Made by a program: the position numbers and the translations under genes. From Hyposmocoma kahamanoa (lineage: Eukaryota; Arthropoda; Insecta; Lepidoptera; Cosmopterigidae): a stretch of 64,000 bases of DNA. Positions 21,375-32,960 of the stretch are shown here, piece after piece (positions within the stretch are counted from its first letter, which is position 1; every line of letters starts with the position of its first letter). The notes under the pieces are model-generated. The model did not search any database. It worked only from the letters and a program-made list of their open reading frames with translations, and was not told the DNA's origin. Location of the stretch: positions 387,104-451,103 of the forward strand of contig NW_020653770.1 in the NCBI RefSeq assembly GCF_003589595.1, in the 5' to 3' direction.

Positions 21375-22157
21375 TGGATTTGAATTGGAGTCGCAGTATG
21401 GGCCTTGGACAATCACGGCACCACGAGCTATAGCTTTCATCATGCCTCGTAATAATAGACACATATATGGTACTTTCTCTAAAAGGAATTGACACTGCAT
21501 ACACAAGTTATATTCAATAATAACACAAATGTTATTTATGTTCCCAATTTCGACATTTTTTCGTAACTAACTAAGGGCACTTTGCTATTATGTCTAGACG
21601 ACAGATAGTAATGCAGTTTAAAGTATCGTGACTTGTATATTTAAATGTGCGAATAAAAGTGCGAACTTAACGAAATTTGAAAAGCGAACCTTCAAATATA
21701 ACCACCCAAGTGACGTGGTTAAGCTGAACATACGTTTCCCTGATCCATTTGCCTAACGCTATCTACAATAATATGTCATGAGAGGATCGACATTTATTAA
21801 TGTACGTGTTTTCACAATAGTCTTCAAAAATAACGTTTTATTTTCCAGCAATACCAGTAGCGTTATACTAAAAATACAAACGGAAGAGCCAAAACGTTCC
21901 TTAAAAACACCATTTAGATAAGCGAGTTCTGCCTGTGACGACGGGAATCGGTTATCGTCTTGCCTAAATCGAAGTTTAATGCGTGATTGCTGACGTCATT
22001 GGGGCATCGGATCAGAGAGGTGGTCTCCGATCTCTTTGCTACCACAGCAGTTGAGTAAACACTCATTTGTGACTAGGTAATTACGTAGATATGTAAACAA
22101 TGCTCAAAATGAACAGGCAGAAAGTCATCTTTGAGGCTTTCCTTATGTTACTAATAT
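21375..22157. other. Spacer between inverted family D elements
   Basis: No recognised domain. A strong acceptor-like TTTTATTTTCCAG ends at 21848 and is followed by 23 open codons to a stop at 21919; too short to call a gene. Confidence 0.35.
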
Positions 22158-22436
22158 GCTTGTGAAAGAGTTCGTCCAGGCAAATATGAACACCTTACCT
22201 ATTTCTGCCGCCAAGCAGTAATGTGAGCATTACCATCACGTTCCGTTTTCGAAGGGTCAGGATCCTGGTGTAATTAAATGCACATGGAACTTGTCAATGT
22301 GTCTTAGAGTGATGGGCGCAGTAGCAGTGCCCCTCAGATCATTGCGATTTAAAGCTCTGAGCGGCACTGCAACTGTAATCGGTAGGTATGTCGCTTAACG
22401 CCAGGGCCAAAACTTACTCGTCCCGTTATTTGATCT
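22158..22436 (+). repeat. Family A interspersed repeat
   Basis: Near full-length copy, from CTTGTGAAAGAGTTCGTCCA to CTCGTCCCGTTATTTGATC. It abuts the family D element beginning at 22,441. Confidence 0.82.
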
Positions 22437-22440
22437 AATG

Positions 22441-22890
22441 AATAATCTCAGTACAGAGTACTAAAAAAACAGACCTCGAAAGTAAGTAGAATTACGTCTA
22501 TTTGCTAAGTTTTATTGAAATATCCTCTAGTTCGCCACTGTACAGGACTTGACACTGGAGATAATAAAAATCGGCTCTCAGTACTGAAAGTATATTAAGA
22601 GAAAAACGCCTTGAATTGGAGAAATAGTAAAATCAGCCATTAAAGTAATTGCTCCTAGATTAATGTTAGGCGCTATTTATAAAAATGAATTTTCATGAAC
22701 ATGAACAGCCACCCTTCGAAGTGGATGATTTTCTTCAAAATGAAATGGGACTACAATGGAAGTACCCCCTTTCCAACAAAAAAAGAATCATGAAAATCGG
22801 TTCACAAATACCGGAGTTATCGCGTAACATACATACAAAAAAAAGAACATTCAGACGAATTGAGAACCTTTTTTTGAAGTCGGTTAAAAA
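22441..22890 (-). mobile_element. Family D element, right arm of an inverted pair
   Basis: Reverse complement of the 20,928-21,374 copy, including the subfamily-specific insert and the flank AGTACTCTGTACTGAGATTA. Ends in TTTTTGAAGTCGGTTAAAAA. The 91-codon frame across it is not a gene. Confidence 0.82.
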
Positions 22891-22977
22891 ATCACCTATA
22901 CAAAAGAAGACAAACCCACCAGTCCGCGTTCGCCAGTCATTCGCATCAAGCCTGTGTTAAAAAAGGTCACAATAAAT

Positions 22978-23194
22978 CGATACCTCCAATGAACACTACG
23001 GCAATTTTTACGGCAATATTTATTTACTAATATCATGCTCTACGAATTTTGTGAAAAAAATTAAGAAAAAAAAAACGAAAACAAAATTTAAAAAAAACAA
23101 ATAACCGAATTTTGTGCAAAAACGAAACAAAAAACAAAATAAAAACAGAAGAAGTCCAAAAATTAAGTAGGCATAGCGGTCATTGGAGGTATCG
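22978..23194. mobile_element. MITE with TIR starting CGATACC, copy 1
   Basis: Left end CGATACCTCCAATGAACACT and right end (reverse complement) CGATACCTCCAATGACCGCT; about 25 bp of TIR with a few mismatches. The interior is strongly A-biased on this strand. A second copy is at 45,166-45,400. Confidence 0.75.
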
Positions 23195-23524
23195 AAGTAT
23201 TTTTCTGGAATGCGTGATTCCACATCACAGAGGACAATCGAGTAACAATGTCAGACCATTCAATTCCAAAAGTTCTTAAAGTTATGACATGTAGTTAAGA
23301 CAGCTGTCACTTTATAATAAGGGCTCGATATTTGAAATTTTGGCATCGAAATTCAAGTGCGAAAGACAAAAGTCAGTATCATTTAAATGTTAAATTATTC
23401 AAATTGGCAAAGGGGGTATCGGAGCGGAACATTTTTCGACGGAATCTATTTTCAAACGAAATTAATATCATTCTGCGGTTAAATCTTTAATATAGATAAA
23501 ATAAAATATAAATAGATATTGGAC

Positions 23525-23900
23525 TATATCACAAAATGTTGCTCAGATCCCTAAGTAGGTAACTAAGGTACTTGTGTTATGGAAATGTGAAACATCGACA
23601 GTGCCACAAACATCCAGACCCGAGATAATATAGAAACATTAGGTGTCGTATTCTAGAACTCTACTCTATGCTCAAGTCAGGATTTGAGTATGGTTTAAAA
23701 CACTCGAAATCATACTCAAGTCCCTGCCATTAGGGTCGTATTTCCAGTGCGTGTGTTTCCAGTGAAATCCTGACTTGAGCATTGAGTAGAGTTCTAGAAT
23801 ACGACCCTAGATTTTCTATAGTGGTCGGACCGGTGTTAAACCCGGGACCACAAATAAATGGCAACACCATGAAAACCGATGTGCAAGCCACTCGCCACTC
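23525..23900 (-). repeat. Family E SINE interrupted by a foldback element
   Basis: Left part with CACAAAATGTTGCTCAGATC and CAGACCCGAGATAATATAGA; right part with GGTGTTAAACCCGGGACC and CCATGAAAACCGATGTGCAA. The pieces flank the foldback at 23,642-23,808. Confidence 0.7.
23642..23808. mobile_element. Foldback/MITE with 41-bp arms, nested in a SINE
   Basis: Arms 23,645-23,685 and 23,765-23,805 are inverted repeats with one mismatch, beginning GTCGTATTCTAGAACTCTAC. A second small inversion (GAGTATG with CATACTC) and an internal copy of the end motif TAGGGTCGTATT occur in the centre. TAG borders the element on both sides, a possible 3-bp target duplication. Confidence 0.82.
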
Positions 23901-24114
23901 GAAATTCAGATATCAAGCTGATAATGTTATCTATCAGTATATAAGAAAGGGTTATGTCAAACAAATTGTTTTTTCATAAGTGGTCGATTTTATTGTTCTG
24001 CCTTTACCTGGTACCAAATTTGAGACTGTGGCAATACTATAGAATTTATTTCGGGGCACTACCCAGAAAACTCAGGTTATAAATATATATAATATAATAC
24101 TAATTCAAAAATGT

Positions 24115-24190
24115 TTGTGTGTGGTGGAACCTTCTAATCCAACACCCACTGTACTAACCGTTAAACCAACGAGGTCGATTAACGAAATAA
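24115..24190 (-). repeat. tRNA-like SINE head fragment (family G-like)
   Basis: On the minus strand it reads TCGACCTCGTTGGTTTAACG followed by GTTAGTACAGTGGGTG and GTTGGATTAGAAGG, resembling a degenerate tRNA head with A-box spacing. Confidence 0.4.
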
Positions 24191-24194
24191 ATTT

Positions 24195-25130
24195 AAAAAG
24201 TATATTCATTATATGTTGCAATACATTTGTTCCATTGGTACGATCTCCAGCTGCTACGACCAAGCTCGTGGAATATCATTCCATGATTTCCATAAAAATT
24301 GCATTGTCCTTGTTATTTATTGCCGGCAAAGCGAGAACTGAATCTTGTGTTCGTTCTTTCTAGTACATATATCTTAGTTGGATATGGCACTATGTGTAAA
24401 GTGCTGATTTTATTTATTTTATTATATTTATTTAAAATGTAGCTTGATGTGCTGTTGACTGTACAAATAGCGAACTAAATGCCATTAAGCATTTCCACAG
24501 TTATTAGATTTTAAGAAGGTCAATCTGAACGTAAATACTTCAATCAGATTAAATACGTCCTAAAAAGGCTAGATCAAAGGTACTGAAAATAGACGAACGA
24601 GTGTGAAAGGATAAAAGCGAATGATAGAATCAAAAGTGTTCCACTATCGTAAAGATTTATGGACTTTACCACTTGGCAGATAGGCGAATATGAGGTGCTT
24701 TTATATGTATGTATGTTTTACATTGCGCCCCCAAGTAACAACGAATTTGTTTTGCCGCTAACAGCTTGAGCGATGGTTTTTTACCTAAACGTATTTTCTT
24801 TGAACAACGATCTGTTTTTTGAACGGAAGAAAAATGATTTTTCTGTTGTTTGTCAACGTAGTTAGTATGAGATATGATTTTTCAGGATTAATATTTCTTT
24901 TTTGTAAATCGACCTTATAACCCCTAATAAAAACAAGTTTATAATTGACGCAGTACTAGAAACTGCCGACAGGTGTACTGCTACTTGAATACTTGGCAAT
25001 GTTACTAAACCTAGAATTTGTACATATTTGTCTATAAACACGTGGTCGTAATCAATCCCAGAAGTCTGGCATTGGTAGGAAACTGGAACACATACAAATT
25101 TGTGAAGATCATTGCGTTAATAAGCTTTAA
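24195..25130. other. Non-coding, nothing recognised
   Basis: AT-rich; no domain or repeat partner noticed. Confidence 0.4.
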
Positions 25131-25133
25131 ATA

Positions 25134-25341
25134 AATAAATAATAACGCACACACTCAACATAGCCCCGCACTAGGGAAACCCTGTGTCGCAGGTGCCATG
25201 GACACACACATAGACAGCCACAAATTACACCCAAACTCACGAGAGAAATAAATGTACGCCATACAAACATTTCTCGAGAATCGAATCTGGGACCTCTGCG
25301 TGGCAGTCCGGCATGGTAACCGTTCGGCCACGGAGGCAGTT
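25134..25341 (-). repeat. Family B tRNA-derived SINE
   Basis: Complete in reverse, with the A-box complement CATGGTAACCGTTCGGCCAC and a degenerate B box. Confidence 0.88.
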
Positions 25342-25480
25342 AAAGAAGAATACGACCAATAGCTTCCAGGGAACGGACATATTGCAACAAATAAACAAGC
25401 AATCCTTGTTGACGACATACTGATGCGATGGCACCCTGCCATTGAGAAAGAAGAAGAATAGTTGTAGGTAGTCATAGCAT

Positions 25481-25638
25481 TAGAGCTCCTTGTGCAAGAG
25501 TTCATCGAGGGAAATAATGCCACTTCATTTCTCAGGGTAACGGTTATAACTCTGAGTGGCCCTGCAACTGTTATAGACAGGCATGTCGCTTACAACTAGG
25601 CCTACAACTTGTTCGTCCCGTCACGTGGTATCATTAAA
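25481..25638 (+). repeat. Family A repeat, internally deleted
   Basis: GAGCTCCTTGTGCAAGAGTT head joined to the CTGCAACTGTTATAGACAGG tail and CGTCACGTGGTATCATTAAA. Confidence 0.78.
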
Positions 25639-25639
25639 A

Positions 25640-27350
25640 AGAAAACATTGTCATTCCGTGTTAGAGTGCCGTTGATTCATGTCGTGATTTTTTATTTTAT
25701 TATTTTACTCCTCTTAAGGATAAGGCATGTGTTCTAAAAACATCTAGAGCGTGTCGCGCGCAAGGAAAAAACAAGACGAAGCAAAAGTTTTCAATCTAAG
25801 TTTGGTTATCTGTTCATATTAACGAAACTTCATTCGAGGAGCTTTTGCAAGGAGCGTAATCCGACTTCTGATTTTTCGACTTACGCAGAGAAGTGTCCTT
25901 GGAAGCAAAACTATTTACACATATAGAGAAAAGATTGTTATAATTTTTCTTTAACGTACATTCTATCATGCCTGTCTCAAACTAGAGTAAGGAAATTTAG
26001 AAACTCCACCCGCTGCATTCTGGGCGTCTTCTTTCGCTTCCTCTATTCGCACCTTTTCATGCAAGCCTGTGTATTCTTAATATTTTTAATCTGGCTATCA
26101 TTTAGGATATCCCCAATCTAGTTTAGCACTACTTTTATTAAGGTTTGTTCCCTCAATTTCCCTTCACTTTCGCTCTATGTATTTGTATTTATTCTACTAA
26201 TCTACCTTACCTTTAGTAATGCTTTCATACAGCGTCAATTTATTAGCGTAATAAATTTAAGAGACCGATAATTCACAAGCAGTTTATTTTAATACTAACT
26301 ATATTTCGTTTATTTGCTTAGTTGACCACCACAGCGATAAGAATGTCACAAGTTACAAATTAAATGAAATAGAGTAGCAAGCAGTGACGAATAGTTGAAA
26401 AACAAAAGAATCAATTACGACCCGGTTCTAAACGTGCAACATCGCACAAAAAAAGCAAAAAAAGCAAATTTGTCGATAGAATGGAACGTAACCCGTTAAA
26501 ACCTGATTGAATCAGAGCGGACCAGCGCCAGGTGAACTTATTTTACACTCGGAAACTTAATCCGCTTGTTCAATTTCTGTTACCGTTTTCGTCGTGCGAT
26601 AACAGAATATGGACTTGCGCATTTTAAAACTAGAAATATTTATTCGAGAGATGTAACAAAAACAAGAGTTAAGAACCTAAATTAAATGAACGAATTTGAT
26701 GTCATTATTGATACAAAAATCCCTGTTGCCATGCAGAGGCCATCGTAAGTTTCTTTCGGGTAGTCCAGTCAGATCAAAGATATTTTCATTATGGTGTGTA
26801 AATGATAATATCATTATAGTGGAGTATTTTCACAAAAAAATGGTTGTCAAACATCGTGATATTCAATTAATAAATATTGAATAAATTTGACTTTCGCAGA
26901 ATTGCCATTGAATTGAAAAGATGCTTTAATCGTTGACCATGCAGCCTTCACCTTCTAAGTTCCGCTCTGTCCTCTAAATTTCTTCAAAAGAGCAAAATGA
27001 TTCATAAATGGTTAGGGCCACGTTAGGGCTACGTGCTTAAAAAAAGCGAGACGCTTATAAGACACCTCACGTATCTGTCCGTCTGTTTAAACATCGTTTA
27101 GCTGTCAAACTGCGTAGCGAAGATATTCGATACGAATAAATTTCTGCGCAAACACGGTTCGTACCTGCCGATTTTCGGTTCTTATATTACACTCTGTATG
27201 TCCTTCGACGCGAAGTGCTTTTAAATAAGTTTAGAACGCAATAAGGACCGATTTTAATACAATATCACATTTAACATAAAATCACTGATTTTATCAATCA
27301 GTTGTTAAATAATTAGCGCTTTCAGTTCTTTGTCGGTTTCGGCTTTTATT
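25640..27350. other. Mainly unassigned sequence
   Basis: A family C-like tail (TATAGTGGAGTATTTTCAC) occurs near 26,815-26,880. Otherwise no gene or repeat was recognised. Confidence 0.4.
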
Positions 27351-27355
27351 TTATT

Positions 27356-27540
27356 TTTGACGACCTTGCACTATGGATGCAGAATGAGGAGGTCCCAGGT
27401 ACGATTTCCGGTAGAACCAATTTAGGAAACGAACTTTTCTAAGCTGAATCTTGTCTGGGTGCCCTGTACAGTGTTTCAAGGTGAATTTTGTTGGTCTGGT
27501 ATTCATGGTACAAGGACATTTTTAATTTGAGGTCAAAATT
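27356..27540 (+). repeat. Family G tRNA-like SINE
   Basis: Head TTGACGACCTTGCACTATGG and a B-box-like GGTACGATTTCCGGTAGAAC, matching 37,538-37,700 and, more weakly, 54,376-54,475. Confidence 0.55.
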
Positions 27541-27795
27541 TGTGTGGTTGTCTGGCACACAATGTATCTGGCACATTATTTGCAGGCCTTAATAACAAAA
27601 TCACTGCCTGTATTATTATCAGTCAGTTATTTCAAGATGGCTGCTCATGGTGTTACGTTCGGGTCACTACTACAGTCTTTGTTTGCAATCTACAGAACTA
27701 CAGCTTTTCTAATGCTTCAGATTAACATAAAAATTATAAAATAATTTATACAGGTAATTTTAAAAACTACTCACAACTTCGCAGGAATATATTAC

Positions 27796-28110
27796 TAACC
27801 GATTTCAAGAAAAGCAGGTCGTTCTCAATTGGACGCAATTGGACTGTATTTTTTTTTTGTATGTGTGTTACGCGATTGTTCGGCATTTGTGAACCGATTT
27901 TGATGATAATTGTTTTTTGTTGGAAAGAGGATATCTCAATATTGGTCTCGTTTAAATTCGATGAAAATATTTCACCTCCAAGTGTTGTAAACTAGGGGAT
28001 GAATCCGGTTTCGCGCACTTTCCGGTAGCCGGTTTCAGTAAAACTTGGCAAATAGATGTAATTCCACGAACTTTTGAGGTCCGTTTTTTTAATGAAAAAG
28101 TTATGTTATT
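27796..28110 (+). mobile_element. Family D element, short subfamily
   Basis: ACCGATTTCAAGAAAAGCAG start; GTTACGCGATTGTTCGGC and AAACTAGGGGATGAATCCGG inside; ends AACTTTTGAGGTCCGTTTTT. Confidence 0.78.
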
Positions 28111-28114
28111 AGAT

Positions 28115-30085
28115 CTATATTTGGTAGAATAAGTTCAAACGAACAAGCGTCCGCGACGACGCCACCCCCGTCCTGCACAGTTATTACCGTTTAGAGCGAT
28201 CTATTTAAATCTATTCATTTTTGTATGAAAGTGAAATTTCTTGAATTATAAAAGTCACGGAACAACTTATCATGTTATTTTATGATGTTAGTAATAATTA
28301 CAGTCCTGTGAGATTCTCATTATATTAAAAATAATCCTGTATATTCAGGTGTTACTTTGCGGAAATCCATATTAATGAAATTTACTTCCATTTTGATTGA
28401 CGGGTTACAATTCGTTTAAAGCCCTTTTCGTGTGTCGTCGAAAATCAATTTTCTTATTGTTCATTGTTCATATATATGTACTTTCCTAAGCACACTTTGC
28501 ATAGTCAAGAATACGTAATGCAAGGAACCCAGGGAAAGTTTTATACGAACAGCTCCCGACGCGAGTACAATAGGCTAAAGTTTTCCAAGTCGATATTTGA
28601 AACGGTTAATAGAGTCATTATAACTAATTGGTCAATTCTAAAGTAGTAGAAGTCGGGAAGTTAGACGAGCTTCGGTTCTAGTCGTTTTATTAATATTTTT
28701 ATAATGGTACTATTAACCCCCGACGCAAAAAGAGAGGAGTTATCAGTAGCAAGCTGTGAAAATTTTCCTTCCCAAAGCCGAAGCTTTCAAACAAAAACCA
28801 CTTTAACAAAAACTTATAGCCTTGACGACATTAAAACACAACTTTTATTAGCACACAATATACTAGTTCACTTCATTTCACTGGTTAACTCATTTTATAC
28901 GTAAAATAACTATCGTTTCTAAAGTAATTTACTACAATTTATGCTACCCGTTGCGATACGGAAGTTTGTTATAAACAAACTGTTATTCAATGCTAAGGGT
29001 TACTATTTTAATTACCATTACCTTCTATATTCTTAGCATAGCTCTATTAAAAAAAAACACCCCAACAGATATAGATACAATTATGTAACACTACGAGTAT
29101 TTATCGTTAAGATTTACAAAATACATAATAATTATTTGTATTAATTTTTTATTATAACAATTTTGTTATATTATTTTTATAAGTATTAAATCTGGCAACG
29201 ATTCTGACATTCAAAGAAATCGGTCTTTGAAAATAAACTGTAATTGGTTGGAATAAAGTTTAAATTTACGTAAACGGTATTCGACTATAACCCGATTTAT
29301 TTCGGCTTATCGGCCGCCATTTCTTTAATGTTATGCAGCGGATTTTTTGCGAATGTGTGCACGTATTTTAATGGAGCCCGCATATTTCAAGAATGAAATA
29401 GAAGCCGCAGACCCGCCGGCCTGTCTCGCGCTACACGCTATGATTGGTTGAAATTCATCGGGACAGGTTATTAGCTATTTACAGTAGACATATCGTGTTT
29501 GGGCTCATTAAATAGAGTTTATGAATTGTTGTTAGCTTAAACTAACAACAACAAACATCTGCAAAGATGGTGACTTATTGGCTTTCTGAAGTCCGTTTTG
29601 TGTGGAGGTTTTTTATTTTAATTTAAGTCTTATATATAATAACAGCTTGTTTTCCTAATTGTTCAGGTTCTATCCTCGTGGCTGTAATACTCACGTTCTG
29701 ATAATGTGCAGTTTAGTGTTCTTATCATAGCTTGCAATCAGCATTAATCAGGAAATCAGTATTTCGTACCACACTCCGTGCTACGAGTCACCTCTATCAT
29801 ATAGAACATAGCGTTAGATCAGTTGAGTTCAGAGTTACATGAATCTTCATGTTAGAACATGCAGGTTTTGTCACGATGCTTTCATAGTTAAACCAAAGTT
29901 ATAATAAACTTGAAAGTGATACGAAGAGATTCAATCTGTCAGCGGGAATCGGTCCCAAGAATTAATAAGAGTCAACAGTTGAACATAAAAAGTAAATGAA
30001 TTTTCTTTGTAAATTTTTATTATAAAAAATCCTGTTAAAAGAACAAAAAGGCAAGAACGAGCCTCTTAACTTGTATTCTGTATAA
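28115..30085. other. Mainly AT-rich non-coding sequence
   Basis: No domain found. A short GC-rich island at 29,310-29,465 includes ATTGG (an inverted CCAAT box), but there is no gene evidence beside it. Confidence 0.35.
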
Positions 30086-30094
30086 TGAGCTTAT

Positions 30095-30345
30095 TCCGGG
30101 TCAATTAAAAACAAGCAGGAAAAAGCTCGCGTTGAAAATAGACTAGGGGTGACCCACCACGTCACTGTTATTAATAATAGTCTCAGGAACTGAGAAATCT
30201 TCCTCAGGGACTTGAAATAGGTCTTGATAGATGCGCGCCTGAGGACTCTTCCGATCTTGTCTGAAACACCTCTCACGTAAGGTAAGATGGCAGGTCTTCG
30301 CTCGACTGTTGGTCGACTCGGCTCAGTTCCTGAGACCCGTGAAAT
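30095..30345 (-). pseudogene. Penelope-like element linker region, inverted relative to its endonuclease
   Basis: The minus strand gives RRPAILPYVRGVSDKIGRVL then RRASIKTYFKSLRKI, the stretch between RT and GIY-YIG in Penelope-like proteins (compare PYIKRVTDKIGHLLRRR at 1.68 kb). It lies on the opposite strand to the GIY-YIG domain that starts at 30,363. Confidence 0.75.
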
Positions 30346-30362
30346 GTAACATCCCCTTATAG

Positions 30363-30657
30363 GATGCAGGAGTTTACAAGCTCGACTGTGAGTGCGGTCT
30401 CTCTTATATTGGACAAACAAAACGAAGTATTTGTACCCGCGTCAAAGAACATATAGCTGACGTCAAACACCGTCGCGTAAACAAGTCTGCAGTCTACAAG
30501 CATGTCATGGATACACATTCAATGAAGTTTGATAAGCCCCAGGTCCTTGCAAAAGAAGTCCGTTATCTACCCAGGATGCTGCGAGAGGTCATTGAAATTT
30601 AAAAACATCCTAATTTCAACAGGGAAGATGGTTTCTCCGTACCACCAGTTTGGGATT
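30363..30657 (+). pseudogene. Penelope-like element GIY-YIG endonuclease remnant
   Basis: Reads GVYKLDCECGLSYIGQTKRS, RVKEHIADVKHRRVNKSAVY, KHVMDTHSMKFDKPQVLAKE, LPRMLREVIEI, a stop, then KHPNFNREDGFSVPPVWD. The GVY and YIG motifs, the Arg of the TRVKEH block and the C-x-C pair are present. A TAA stop at 30,600-30,602 interrupts the frame. GIY-YIG nucleases nick the target for Penelope integration. This is a different lineage from the 1-2 kb element. Confidence 0.87.
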
Positions 30658-30936
30658 AGTATTTCCTCTAATGAAAAATCCTAAACAGATATAAGACTGC
30701 AGTACTAATTAATATGTTCTAGTTTATTCTAATTTCTATTAATAATTAATAATAAATTGAACTTAATAAAAATCCATTCAATAAAATAATTTGTAAAACT
30801 TAATATAGCGTAAATTGGAATGGTTTCTTTGTAAAATTAAAAATAAGGTATTTAATTAATAACTATTGTAACTATAGTGAAAAAATAGGGTGGTTTGCAT
30901 CAATATTAGAGATAACTGGTTGAAGACTGTACCACC

Positions 30937-31015
30937 TCAGTCAACCGTGACCATAGGACCTGTAAAGGGCCCGAAACGGCGGTTTGTTTGAAAAAACGAA
31001 TTAGAAGAACTCGAT
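30937..31015 (+). repeat. Penelope-type terminal repeat with degenerate hammerhead-like core, copy 2
   Basis: GTCAACCGTGACCATAGGAC, CTGTAAA (30960-30966), GGGCCC, GAAA (30973-30976), CGGC, GGTTTG. About 280 bp downstream of the GIY-YIG remnant in the same orientation, where a Penelope terminal repeat is expected. It differs from the 20.1-kb copy at the would-be cleavage triplet (GGC instead of GTC). Confidence 0.55.
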
Positions 31016-32371
31016 TTATAATTAATAGTAATTATCAGTAACATTATTTTCGTTTTATTGTTACGTTGCTGTCTCTTTTTAATGTTACCTGATATTTTAT
31101 TAAAAGCCTCCAGCTCTTAGTTAAAAGCAAGCGAATTTGTCGACCCAAATCCGGCGCTGAAGTTAACAAGTGCTCTCTGCAGAGATGAATTCAGTGCTTA
31201 CTTTTATTTCTCAACAGTTTTTGCGCTTTTCTTACAACTGTGTGGTATCCATTTGTAATATAGTTCCTTGTTTATAAATCTCTTTTTACTTTTATCTTTG
31301 TAGAATAACATGAACTTTTTTGTGTGTATTGTATAGAGTGCTTAAGGATTTAAAATAACTCTATAGTGCTTACGAGCTTGCTGTGTTCTTGACTATACAG
31401 CGTAAAACAGATTGTTAGATTGATAGATATTTAGATAGATAGATAGTTAGATATTAGCAAAGCAGTAAAAATAATAGCTCTTTACAATTTAAGTCGAAAT
31501 ATGGAATAAATGGCGTTTCATCAAGCAGTATTACGCTTTCATTGATAGATTCTGAAAACGGCTGGATCAATATTCACCAGCAACATCTGAGACCTTTAGA
31601 GCAAATATCAATCGTCGCACATATTGAATTCAATGTGTGCTTTAAGGACCGCCCATACGGTTAACGTTAATCGAGAGTAATGCGAATTATTCTCAGCACG
31701 AATACGGGGGTGCAGCCCCGGACTCTCTGGCTACTGTAGTTCTTTTCCTTCCCGATCTCGGGATCGGGTAATGTGTTCAGACACTACAGTATCCCATTAC
31801 CCTATTCCTCACCCACTCTTCACCAAATAGTCCCTGCTTTAGTCCCCGGCTTCTTTTGTTTTTTAACGCGGATCCCTCCTGCGTAGTGTATATACCTTTT
31901 TTTGTTAATCCGGGGGAATCTGCTTACAGATACCCCGGCGCCGCGGGTCAGAGGCGGACCTCACAAAACCCCCGGAGTGGTCTTCCTCTTCGCTGAAGGT
32001 GGGCCGTACCCTGCGCAGCCCCTCCCCGAGAAGGGAGACACATCAGCCCCCCGACTCCGATTGTGAGGCTCATCGAACACCAGACGAGCCTTTCATTCCG
32101 GGCCGCTCTATGCTGTGCAACTAACTCCCCCTAGTCCGCTACGCAGGGGCCAAGAGGGGCCAGGACAGTATCCACTCAACTGTGAAGTTCAGTGGCTGCT
32201 CCCCCAGCCCCCGCCGCGGATCTGTTGGCAGGCTCCGCCGCAACACCTTACGCGCATCCACGCGGACTCTCCGTGGACAGTCCCTTGGAGCACCTACCGC
32301 ACGGGCCAACTGCCCAAGTTCGGCCGCGGAGGATAGGATAAGTGGCAACGACACACCGACACATTTTTCTC

Positions 32372-32610
32372 CCGCTGCACCGCCGCCACTGCATCATCAG
32401 CCTCGCCAGAGGAGGACAGGACGAGTGGCGACACACCGACACCTTCCCCCCCCCGCGACCCTCCTCCTAACACGCATCCGTGAGGTCCCGCTGACCAGAC
32501 GAGTCCGCGCGGAACGCCCTCCTCCTCGAGCCAGTCTACCACCATCGGCCGGCCTCGTAGGTTTCTCTTAGCTTCACCGTGGGATGAAGTCGATCATGGC
32601 TACTAGAGCC
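32372..32610 (+). repeat. Duplicated segment, copy 1, ends at the gap
   Basis: From CCGCTGCACCGCCGCCACTG to ATGGCTACTAGAGCC; repeated with a few percent difference at 32,711-32,960. Confidence 0.85.
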
Positions 32611-32710
32611 NNNNNNNNNNNNNNNNNNNNNNNNNNNNNNNNNNNNNNNNNNNNNNNNNNNNNNNNNNNNNNNNNNNNNNNNNNNNNNNNNNNNNNNNNN
32701 NNNNNNNNNN
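32611..32710. other. Assembly gap (100 N)
   Basis: A run of exactly 100 N, a conventional placeholder of unknown true length. Confidence 0.99.
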
Positions 32711-32960
32711 CCGCTGCACCGCCGCCACTGCATCATCAGCCTCGCCAGAGTCTCGGAGGACAGGACGAGTGGCGACACACCGACACCTTCCCCCCCCCCC
32801 CCCCGGGCCCCTCCTCCTAACCCGCATCCGTGCGGTCCCGCTGACCAGACGAGTCCGCGTGGAACGCCCTCCTCCTCGAGCCAGTCTACCACCTTCGGCC
32901 GGCCCCGTAGGTTTCTCTTAACTTCACCGTGGGATGAAGTCGATCATGGCTACTAGAGCC
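32711..32960 (+). repeat. Duplicated segment, copy 2, starts at the gap
   Basis: Same start and end motifs as copy 1. It has longer C runs and an extra TCTCG after CGCCAGAG. Confidence 0.85.

Noticed and set aside
21849..21921. 23-codon terminal exon after TTTTATTTTCCAG
   Set aside because: Good acceptor but too short to distinguish from chance; no partner exon in phase was found.
22685..22960. 91-codon plus-strand frame
   Set aside because: It lies wholly inside a minus-strand family D element; equivalent frames recur by chance in other copies.
31410..31460. GATA-type microsatellite
   Set aside because: Only a few imperfect units; not a notable tandem array.
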